Positions 1 through 5,793 of a DNA stretch of 34,532 bases are shown here, piece after piece. Source of the DNA: a bacterium (lineage in GTDB: Bacteria > Verrucomicrobiota > Verrucomicrobiia > Limisphaerales > JAJXZI01). A program made the position numbers and the translations under genes. Numbering within the stretch: the first letter of the stretch is position 1; the number at the start of each line of letters is the position of its first letter. The notes under the pieces are model-generated. The model had not been told where the DNA came from. It saw only the letters and a program-made list of their open reading frames with translations, and ran no database searches. The stretch lies in NCBI GenBank assembly GCA_021780115.1, contig JAJXZI010000304.1:1-34532 (forward strand), written 5' to 3'.

Positions 1-108
1 GGGCCGCCGAATCGGCCTCGAAAGGGGCAGGCGGCCCCACGGTGGCGGCGAAAGCGGGCGGTGGGAGCGCCGGTGGCCGCCTCAAGAGTGGTCCGATGGA
101 GGGCGGAT

Positions 109-879
109 ATGAAAGCGCGAGCTTGGGCATTGTTTTTCACGGTGGCCGTTGCCGCCACCTCCGCGCGCGCCCAAGGCACGTTTCAGAACCTGGATTTTGA
201 AGCGGCGCGAGTCGATTCGGGCCTTTTATCCAACTGGGCCGTGAACCTGCTCGCGGCCTCGGATGCGTGGCCCGAATGGTCCGCGTCTTACAATACCTTT
301 CAATTATCTACGATCAACGAATTTAATTCGCTTTCGTACGCGCAAGGGTCGCGACCACCCGTTGCTCTCATCTTCTCGGCCCCACAGAGCCTCGACGGTG
401 CATTCAGTGTGTTTCTAAGCTCGGGTGGCGGTCCTGTTGTTGCCGGGCGCGGTACGATCGGCCAGACAGGGCTGGTGCCGGCGGGCGTCCACTCGCTGCA
501 GTTCAAGGCAGTCATGGGACCCGACTCCTCCTTGCAAGTTTCCCTTGGGGGAAAGAGCCTTTCCTATTTCGCGCTTTCGACGACGCCGAACTACACCGTA
601 TATGGCGCAGACATATCGGCCTTTGCCGGGGAGACTGCAACCCTGAGTTTCTTAGAAGCGGAGCGAGGCGGCTGGAGCGAAATCGATGACATCCAGTTTT
701 CGCCGCAAATCGTGCCCGAGCCGGGCGGCGCGGCGTTGTTTCTCCTTGGCCTTGGGATGCTGACGTCTGTTCGCCGGCGGGGCGGCTCCCCGCCGCGGCG
801 CGCTGGGCCAGGCACAGGCAAACGTTGTATTTTTATGCGGGGAGCCACGATTCGCGTGCCTTGGACATCGCTCAGGTGA
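109..879 (+). CDS. PEP-CTERM sorting domain protein, exported
   Basis: Predicted surface or extracellular protein of 256 residues. The start at 109 is preferred over an in-frame GTG at 61 because it is an ATG with a GGAGGG Shine-Dalgarno at 98-103 and opens directly on a signal peptide (MKARAWALFFTVAVAA, cleavage near ARAQG). The middle is rich in Gly, Ser and aromatic residues with beta-sandwich character and no recognised enzyme motif. Near residue 202 comes VPEPGG, then a hydrophobic stretch (AALFLLGLGMLTSV) and RRRGG: the three-part PEP-CTERM signal read by exosortase/archaeosortase-like enzymes, which is typical of EPS-producing Gram-negatives. Oddity: about 30 residues follow the arginine cluster, whereas the signal normally ends the protein, so the original stop may have been lost. 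The role of the mature domain is unknown. Confidence 0.8.
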   Translation: MKARAWALFFTVAVAATSARAQGTFQNLDFEAARVDSGLLSNWAVNLLAASDAWPEWSASYNTFQLSTINEFNSLSYAQGSRPPVALIFSAPQSLDGAFSVFLSSGGGPVVAGRGTIGQTGLVPAGVHSLQFKAVMGPDSSLQVSLGGKSLSYFALSTTPNYTVYGADISAFAGETATLSFLEAERGGWSEIDDIQFSPQIVPEPGGAALFLLGLGMLTSVRRRGGSPPRRAGPGTGKRCIFMRGATIRVPWTSLR

Positions 880-1060
880 ACAACGGATTTGCGTCCCGGA
901 CGCCACTTTGGCGCCGGATGGGCCGGTGCCTGGCGGGCTTGGAAATGGTTCGTCCTCGCGCTTACGGGTCGCCGCCCTCTCCGGGGCCGACCGCCGGACC
1001 CGCCTGCGGCCTCCAATCGAATTGACAGCCTTACCGGCCTGCTCCTACGTTCCGCCCATC

Positions 1061-3175
1061 ATGCCGGCGCCGACGGCCGAACCCAGTTCCCATCCCGCGT
1101 CCACTGCCCGGCCCGCGAGCGGAGCGTCCGTGGGCGGGTGGCGGGCGCTCGCGGCATTGCTTGTTCTGCTGGCGGTCGGCCCGGCGTTGCCCGCCACGTT
1201 CAAGGGGAAGATCCGCACGGTGGAGGAATTGGAGATCGCCAAGGGCTTGCCCACGCCGCGGGCGTTTGTGAAGGGCGAGAACGTTCGGCTCTATTACATC
1301 AACGACGGCACGCTTTTCCTGTTCAAGGCAGCCTGGAAGAAGGCGCCGCTGGAGGGCCGCGGCTACGTGTATTACACCGCCCGGCTGCGGTCGGACCCCT
1401 CCCCCACGCCGCTGCCGCACGGGCACACCGCTTGGCGCGAGGCGCGGGTGGTGGACCGCCCCACCTGGACGCAACTGGCTGGGGAAGCCGCCGACCAGTT
1501 GGCCCCGAAAACGCCGGGGCACGGCACCTACTTCCAGACGTTCGGCTCGGAAGGCGTGCTCTACCGGGACGCGTCCAACCACGTCCATGCCGCCCGCTTC
1601 CGCGACCGGCCGGCGGCGGTCGTCATCGACACACGGCTGAACACGGAGGAACTCACCACTGCCCTGGCCCGCATCGTGGAGGCCCGGTTGCGCGCGGCCC
1701 ATCCCGGCGAAACGGTGTTCCTGCTCACCGCGCCGCTGGTGGGCCAGAGCAAGGTCTTCACCGTGCTCGACTTTGCGCGGCGCCGCTGCGTCCTGCTCGC
1801 CGAGCCGCGCATCGCCGAAGATCCGCGCGGCGCGCCGCACATCGGGCACACCTTCTCGTCGCTGTTCGCGTTGACGGTCGAGAGCCACGGTTACGCGCTC
1901 GTGAAGAACCCGGTCAGCTCCGCCGGCCGGCTCGTGAACACCGTGTTCCAGACGCTCGCGGGCCTGATCGGCACCGGCCTGCACTCCTACCGCACGCCGC
2001 CGCCGCCGCTGGCCCACGCGCCCGGCATGGACCTCGCCGTCTGGGAAAAACACCTCGACCAGGTGACCGGCACCCGCGCCGACCGCGGCTCGGTCCGGCT
2101 GCTCCCGGACGGCGAGAACTTCTTCCCCGTCTTCGAGCGCCGGCTCGCCGAAGCCCGGCGCAGCATCCACCTGGACATTTGCATCTTCGACACCGACGAC
2201 GTCGCCGTCGAAGTGGCCGATCTCTTGAAGCGGCGGTCCGCGGAGGTGGAGGTGAAGATTCTGATGGACCAGATGAGTTCGCAGGCCTCCGGCGGCGTGC
2301 CGCCGCCCACGCCGATGCGCGACGGCTTCGAGCCGCCCGCCTCCATCAGCGCCTATCTCCGGCGCGGCTCGCGGGTCCACGTCCGGCCGTTCCTCAATCC
2401 CTGGTTCACCGCGGACCACGCGAAGGTGCTGACCATTGACGACCGTTACGCCTACCTGGGCGGGATGAACATCGGCCACGAGTATCGCTACGACTGGCAC
2501 GACCTGATGGCCGAGATCGAGGGGCCGATTGTCAGCCACTTCGAAGGCGATTTCCAGCGGGCCTGGGCCCACGCCAGTATGTTCGGCGATTGCGCCTACG
2601 CCGAACAACTGCTCTGCGGCCGGCGCGTGAAACCGTCGGCCCCCGACGGCCCCCAGTGGGCGAATCTGCGCCGGCTTTACACCCGGACCGGGCTGACGCA
2701 GATTCGCCAGGCGGAGATGGAATCCTTCCGCTGGGCGCGCAACCGCATCTACCTGGAAAATCCCTACCTCTACGACAAAACCGTCGTCAACGCCCTGGTC
2801 GCCGCCCGCCGGCGCGGCGTGGACGTGCGGGTCGTGCTGCCGACAGACAACGATTTCGGCGTCGGCAAGAGCAGCAATCTGGTCATCGCCAACCACCTCC
2901 TCAAAAACGGCGTGCGCGTCTTCCTCTATCCGGGCATGACGCACACCAAGGCGCTGATCGTGGACGGCTGGGCCTGCATCGGCTCGGCCAATTTCAACAA
3001 GCTCAGCCTGCGGCTGAACCAGGAAACGGATGTCGCCACCTCCGACCCCGGCATCATGGAACGCCTCCGCACCGAACTGTTCGAGGTGGATTTCGCCAAG
3101 TCACACGAGCTGACCCAGCCGGTGGAGGCGGACTGGACGGACGATCTGGCGGAAACCATCATGAGCCAGTTCTAG
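1061..3175 (+). CDS. secreted phospholipase D / cardiolipin-synthase-like protein with two HKD motifs
   Basis: Protein of 704 residues. The frame is open from 908, but the ATG at 1061 is chosen because it precedes a believable signal or anchor segment (GWRALAALLVLLAVGPALPA). The first ~300 residues match no domain I recognise. The C-terminal half is a phospholipase D superfamily module with both catalytic motifs: HAKVLTIDD near residue 453, followed by LGGMNIGHEYR, and HTKALIVDG near residue 628, followed by IGSANFN. Two HxKxxxxD motifs in one chain form the active site that transfers phosphatidyl groups or hydrolyses phosphodiesters. The layout resembles cardiolipin synthase of the ClsA/ClsB type, but the long exported N-terminus and lack of two N-terminal membrane helices differ, so the substrate is uncertain. 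It stands alone, with no obvious operon partner. Confidence 0.82.
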   Translation: MPAPTAEPSSHPASTARPASGASVGGWRALAALLVLLAVGPALPATFKGKIRTVEELEIAKGLPTPRAFVKGENVRLYYINDGTLFLFKAAWKKAPLEGRGYVYYTARLRSDPSPTPLPHGHTAWREARVVDRPTWTQLAGEAADQLAPKTPGHGTYFQTFGSEGVLYRDASNHVHAARFRDRPAAVVIDTRLNTEELTTALARIVEARLRAAHPGETVFLLTAPLVGQSKVFTVLDFARRRCVLLAEPRIAEDPRGAPHIGHTFSSLFALTVESHGYALVKNPVSSAGRLVNTVFQTLAGLIGTGLHSYRTPPPPLAHAPGMDLAVWEKHLDQVTGTRADRGSVRLLPDGENFFPVFERRLAEARRSIHLDICIFDTDDVAVEVADLLKRRSAEVEVKILMDQMSSQASGGVPPPTPMRDGFEPPASISAYLRRGSRVHVRPFLNPWFTADHAKVLTIDDRYAYLGGMNIGHEYRYDWHDLMAEIEGPIVSHFEGDFQRAWAHASMFGDCAYAEQLLCGRRVKPSAPDGPQWANLRRLYTRTGLTQIRQAEMESFRWARNRIYLENPYLYDKTVVNALVAARRRGVDVRVVLPTDNDFGVGKSSNLVIANHLLKNGVRVFLYPGMTHTKALIVDGWACIGSANFNKLSLRLNQETDVATSDPGIMERLRTELFEVDFAKSHELTQPVEADWTDDLAETIMSQF

Positions 3176-3373
3176 CCGGGATTCCGGGAAGCTCCCCCCG
3201 ACCTTACGACCGCCCAACCGGGTGCCGCCGGTGCGGATGCCGCCCGCTCGCGGCGCTGTCGGCCATGGCCTGCGGGTCCGCGGTTTCCTGCGGCTTTTCT
3301 CTTGCCGAACGCCCAGGTCCCGGCCAGCCTCCCGCCAGAATACAGGCACGGGTTCAGCCGTTTTCGGTGATAG

Positions 3374-3471
3374 ACCGCACGGCGTGCGGTTTATCCCGGC
3401 CCCGGCCCCGTGTTGAACCGCAGTTCGTGCGGTTTATCCCCAGAAAAGCCGGGATGAGCCGCACGCGGCTC
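3374..3471. repeat. cluster of three short hairpins with a 14-bp direct repeat
   Basis: Three inverted repeats lie end to end: ACCGCAC-GGC-GTGCGGT (3374-3390), AACCGCA-GTTCG-TGCGGTT (3416-3434) and GAGCCGC-AC-GCGGCTC (3456-3471). The first two share the downstream direct repeat GTGCGGTTTATCCC (3384-3397 and 3427-3440), so they are copies of one unit. No T-run follows, so simple intrinsic terminators are unlikely. They may be REP-like palindromes or remnants of a decayed attC, since the third hairpin sits eight bases before an integron core site. They occupy the non-coding interval 3176-3478, in which I see no gene. Confidence 0.6.
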
Positions 3472-3478
3472 AATACCT

Positions 3479-3485
3479 GTTAGGC
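3479..3485 (+). other. integron core site GTTAGGC at the left edge of the cassette array
   Basis: This matches the integron core consensus GTTRRRY and is identical to the right-hand (R') boxes of the first two attC sites downstream. A hairpin (3456-3471) ends seven bases upstream and its right arm ends in GGCTC, as the L' arm of the first attC does, but no RYYYAAC box pairs with it. It may be the remnant of an attI site or of a truncated attC. No integrase gene lies to its left. Confidence 0.5.
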
Positions 3486-3502
3486 AGCATCAGCACCACC
3501 AC

Positions 3503-3643
3503 ATGCACACGCTCACAGACATCATATCGCCGAGTCGCAAGAGTGTCGTCGGGTTTGATTGCCGCTTCAATTTCCACGCGAGGGTTTGGTATGCAGCCAG
3601 CAGCGGCAGAACCAGCGCGGATTTGGTTGGTTATTTCGACTAG
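3503..3643 (+). CDS. possible 46-residue protein in the leader of cassette 1
   Basis: An ATG reading frame of 46 codons begins 18 bases after the core site and ends 20 bases before the main cassette gene. The peptide starts MHTLTDIISPSRKS and has a mixed composition that is not obviously spurious. It has no recognised domain and no clear Shine-Dalgarno. A competing frame on the other strand (3661 down to 3470, 63 residues, starting MNLKTFLVEITNQ) covers the same DNA. At most one is likely to be real, and I cannot decide between them from sequence alone. Confidence 0.25.
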   Translation: MHTLTDIISPSRKSVVGFDCRFNFHARVWYAASSGRTSADLVGYFD

Positions 3644-3663
3644 AAAGGTTTTGAGGTTCATAT

Positions 3664-4023
3664 ATGACAGTCCAAGAGTTTGTTCGAGATTCATTGACAC
3701 AGATTTTGGCTGGCGTTGCCGAAGCCAAAGCGAAGGATAAGCGAGTTGCCCCGTGGGTTAATGCGACAGAACTGAAGGCAGGATCGCTGACGACTGTTGA
3801 TGGCACGGTTATTTTCCCAGTCCAGTTCGATATTGCAGTGACAGTTTCGGAGTCGAAGGGCGGAGGCAGCGGAGGGATTTCCGTCGCTCAGGTTTTTTCG
3901 ATTGAAGCAGCCAGAGATGCCACGAAAGAGCAGTCGCAGGTCAGCCGCATTCAGTTTAGCGTGCCGATACGATTTGCAAACATGCAGGAGATGCCCAATG
4001 ACGTTGCGAAAGATGCTGCCTAA
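3664..4023 (+). CDS. small cassette protein, possibly trypco2-like
   Basis: Protein of 119 residues from the first gene cassette, predicted cytoplasmic (no signal peptide or membrane segment). It has an N-terminal amphipathic helix (MTVQEFVRDSLTQILAGVAE) and then a beta-rich section with VQFDIAVTVSES, the glycine run KGGGSGG, and a closing strand SRIQFSVPIRF. The order helix, beta strand, Gly-rich turn, final strand resembles small 'trypsin-co-occurring' (trypco2) proteins of defence and conflict loci. I rate that resemblance as suggestive only. Its TAA stop (4021-4023) lies inside the GCCTAAC box that opens the attC, so gene and recombination site overlap. The G+C content is visibly lower than in flanking housekeeping genes, in keeping with a mobile cassette. 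Confidence 0.75.
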   Translation: MTVQEFVRDSLTQILAGVAEAKAKDKRVAPWVNATELKAGSLTTVDGTVIFPVQFDIAVTVSESKGGGSGGISVAQVFSIEAARDATKEQSQVSRIQFSVPIRFANMQEMPNDVAKDAA

Positions 4024-4140
4024 CACAGCGCTGGAGCCAACGGGCATTGCTCCTGTCTGTTGGATGATGTTGGTCATACATCGTCCTTTCCGTTGGTCAC
4101 GTCATCCCCATGCCCGTGGCTCGGCTTTTGGTCGTTAGGC
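4018..4140 (+). other. attC site 1 (integron cassette recombination site, 123 bp)
   Basis: Opens with GCCTAAC (4018-4024) and closes with GTTAGGC (4134-4140), perfect inverses that fit the RYYYAAC...GTTRRRY attC consensus. Inside, GGAGCCAACGGGCA on the left pairs with TGCCCGTGGCTC on the right. One unpaired A on the left arm acts as the extrahelical base expected for strand choice. Unpaired spacers (ACAGCGCTG and GGCTTTTGGTC) separate the two boxes. A long central stretch forms the variable terminal structure. Confidence 0.88.
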
Positions 4141-4156
4141 GGCTCCGTCACACACT

Positions 4157-4567
4157 ATGCCAGACATCCACTTTGAGTGTCCGAAATGTGCCCAGCCGAT
4201 TGATGCGCCCCAAGATTTAGCGGGGCAGTTGGTTGAGTGCCCGACATGCAAGGAGACGATTGAGGTTCCAATGCGCAGTCGGCATGCGAAGCCATCCGCT
4301 TCACCACCACCGCCGCCGCCGCCACCACCACCAGTTTCACCACCACCGCAGCGGCAGACTATCAATCCGAATTTGCAGATTTGTCCGGCTTGCAGAGCGC
4401 AAGTCAGCCGTGAGGCAGATTTTTGTCCGCATTGCGGGCAGCCCATTAAGCGTGGATTCTTAGGTCGAGCCGGGACAGAGCGGGTATTGAACGTCGGGTG
4501 TTTTATCATTATTCTTGTCGTCATCGCGTTGGTCATGCTCGGCTCTTGTTCTGGACTGATGAGGTGA
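4157..4567 (+). CDS. zinc-ribbon membrane protein of cassette 2
   Basis: Protein of 136 residues that begins 17 bases after the core site. It has a first zinc ribbon with Cys pairs at 8/11 (CPKC) and 28/31 (CPTC), a polyproline linker (residues ~50-64), a second ribbon at 76/79 (CPAC) and 90/93 (CPHC), and one C-terminal membrane helix (residues ~111-130, VGCFIIILVVIALVMLG). Such proteins are usually tail-anchored with the zinc ribbons in the cytoplasm. The first ribbon resembles the MJ0042/zinc-ribbon type and the second the zinc_ribbon_2 (DUF7577-like) type. No enzymatic residue is evident, so an adaptor or regulatory role is inference. It ends 25 bases before its attC, a typical one-gene cassette arrangement. 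Confidence 0.82.
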   Translation: MPDIHFECPKCAQPIDAPQDLAGQLVECPTCKETIEVPMRSRHAKPSASPPPPPPPPPPVSPPPQRQTINPNLQICPACRAQVSREADFCPHCGQPIKRGFLGRAGTERVLNVGCFIIILVVIALVMLGSCSGLMR

Positions 4568-4592
4568 TTGAGATGAGAGACACACAAACGCC

Positions 4593-4700
4593 GCCTAACA
4601 CAGCGCTGGAACCAACGCCGATTAGGCCTGGCAGTTTTCGCTGCGGGTTTCCGGTTGGCGGATGTCACCAGCGGCGTGGCTCAGCTTTTGGTCGTTAGGC
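4593..4700 (+). other. attC site 2 (108 bp)
   Basis: Bounded by GCCTAAC (4593-4599) and GTTAGGC (4694-4700). The left arm GGAACCAACGCCG pairs with CGGCGTGGCTC on the right, again leaving an extra A unpaired at the same place as in attC 1. The right end (GGCTCAGCTTTTGGTC before the core) is nearly identical to that of attC 1, so both belong to one attC family, while the central loops differ. Confidence 0.87.
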
Positions 4701-4711
4701 CGATTACGCGC

Positions 4712-5053
4712 GTGAAAAATGGGCATTTATTATTGGCTGGCCTTGCCTTGATTGCTGGTTGTGTTCGGAAAGAGAGCACAACGATTTTAGCTACGCAAGC
4801 ACCGTCTAGCAGTCATACTTTTGCCTGCTGGTTTGTTGTGTCTGATGGATCTGGACATCATGGCTACCAAGCTGCGGACTCTTGGCGCAGCAGTGCTACA
4901 CCGCAGACACAGCCTCTTTTTAAAAGCATAGACGAGCTTCGAGTCGCATTGCAGAAGCAAGGTGTGACGAACATTGATACCGTCGGCGGATACACGAACG
5001 GCGGCTGGGAAGTCAGAGGCTTGACCGACGGCGAGCTTAACGCATTACGATGA
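4712..5053 (+). CDS. small lipoprotein of cassette 3
   Basis: Protein of 113 residues from a GTG start 12 bases after the core site. The frame is open further upstream (ATG at 4655), but that would lie within the attC and add residues ahead of the signal peptide, so GTG 4712 is preferred. The start (MKNGHLLLAGLALIAGC) is a type II signal peptide with lipobox LIAGC, so it is anchored in a membrane by a lipidated cysteine. The mature part has no known motif but is well composed (KSIDELRVALQKQGVTNI, then GGWEVRGLTDGELNALR). Function unknown. The stop lies 17 bases before the next attC. Confidence 0.72.
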   Translation: MKNGHLLLAGLALIAGCVRKESTTILATQAPSSSHTFACWFVVSDGSGHHGYQAADSWRSSATPQTQPLFKSIDELRVALQKQGVTNIDTVGGYTNGGWEVRGLTDGELNALR

Positions 5054-5070
5054 CTTTACAACAGCCATCA

Positions 5071-5173
5071 GCCTAACACAGGAGCCGACGCCGATTACGC
5101 CAGTCTGTTTTCGCTGCGGGTTTCGAGTTGGCGGAGGTCACCGGCGGCGTGGCGCAGCTTTTGGTCGTTAGAC
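5071..5173 (+). other. attC site 3 (103 bp)
   Basis: Bounded by GCCTAAC (5071-5077) and GTTAGAC (5167-5173). The right box differs from its partner by one base but still fits GTTRRRY. The left arm GGAGCCGACGCCG pairs with CGGCGTGGCGC on the right with an extrahelical base. The right end (CAGCTTTTGGTC before the core) is shared with attC 1 and 2, but the left spacer is only two bases (AC), shortened compared with the nine-base spacer in the other two. Confidence 0.82.
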
Positions 5174-5182
5174 CGCGCGTTC

Positions 5183-5716
5183 ATGCACTCTCTAGCGCAA
5201 ACTGCTTTGGCTGCGGTGGTGCTGATTGCGGCATCCGGTTGCGTCCCTACCATCTCGCAGCATTCATTTCGCGACGTCGCGGTCACCATCACGGACACCA
5301 GCTCGAACCGGCCGGTCCCCCGCCTGCCGTTCCGGGTCTTCTACACCTATTCTCCAGCCGATTCGCCCCTGGTGTATCACGTCGAACTCAGAACACCGCA
5401 CGAGGTTAGAGCTGAGACCGATGCGAATGGGCACGCTGTCATCAAGCTAGCCGACTATGCCTGGAACATCTGCCTTGAGGTTGATGATACCGAAAAGGGG
5501 GACTGGGATCGCTTCTGGTTGAGCAAGGACTTGGTTCGCAAAGGGGGCATTGTCGAGACCAGATATGCAGGCCAGAAACATCGCAAGCTGAGACTGGAAC
5601 TTCGCCCGTTGAAACAGCCCAACCACACCATGCAGCGGATGGGAGCCAGCCGTTTAGCTCAGTCGCAAATCGGGAGCCAGTGGCGGCTGGCCCCCACCGC
5701 TGATGGTGATCGTTAG
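5183..5716 (+). CDS. lipoprotein of cassette 4, with an attC-derived C-terminal tail
   Basis: Protein of 177 residues starting ten bases after the core site. Its type II signal peptide is MHSLAQTALAAVVLIAASGC with lipobox AASGC. The mature domain (residues ~21-140) looks like a beta sandwich: AVTITDTSSNRPVPRLPFRV and ETDANGHAVIKLADY suggest a carboxypeptidase-regulatory or transthyretin-like fold, with moderate confidence. The frame then runs on through the whole following attC (tail NHTMQRMGASRLAQ onward) and stops at the TAG of that site's GTTAG core. The last ~34 residues are therefore recombination-site DNA read as protein and are probably unstructured. Role unknown. Confidence 0.75.
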   Translation: MHSLAQTALAAVVLIAASGCVPTISQHSFRDVAVTITDTSSNRPVPRLPFRVFYTYSPADSPLVYHVELRTPHEVRAETDANGHAVIKLADYAWNICLEVDDTEKGDWDRFWLSKDLVRKGGIVETRYAGQKHRKLRLELRPLKQPNHTMQRMGASRLAQSQIGSQWRLAPTADGDR

Positions 5717-5718
5717 CG
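5617..5718 (+). other. attC site 4, divergent family (102 bp)
   Basis: Opens with GCCCAAC (5617-5623, fits RYYYAAC) and closes with GTTAGCG (5712-5718), a degenerate right box that breaks the consensus in its last positions. The left arm CCATGCAGCGGATGGGAGCC pairs with GGCCCCCACCGCTGATGG, leaving an extra G and an extra A unpaired on the left arm. Its sequence is unrelated to attC 1-3, so the last cassette had a different source. It marks the right end of the array. Confidence 0.72.
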
Positions 5719-5793
5719 CGATTCGCTGGAAGCTCGCCCCACCTGCAAAAGCGTGACATCCGCCCGTGGCCGGGTTAAATCTTGCCTCCATTT

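Noticed and set aside
889-2439. 516-codon + strand frame overlapping the phospholipase gene in another frame
   Set aside because: Arg/Ala/Gly/Pro-rich out-of-frame translation of the real gene.
1031-2944. 637-codon open frame opposite the phospholipase gene
   Set aside because: Composition typical of antisense GC-rich DNA; the + strand frame has two intact HKD motifs.
1061-3175. Naming the phospholipase-like gene as cardiolipin synthase (cls)
   Set aside because: The two HKD motifs fit, but the long exported N-terminus and absence of two N-terminal membrane helices make that name unsafe.
4712-5053. Start of the cassette 3 lipoprotein at ATG 4655
   Set aside because: That start is inside the attC and would put 19 residues of recombination-site DNA before the signal peptide.
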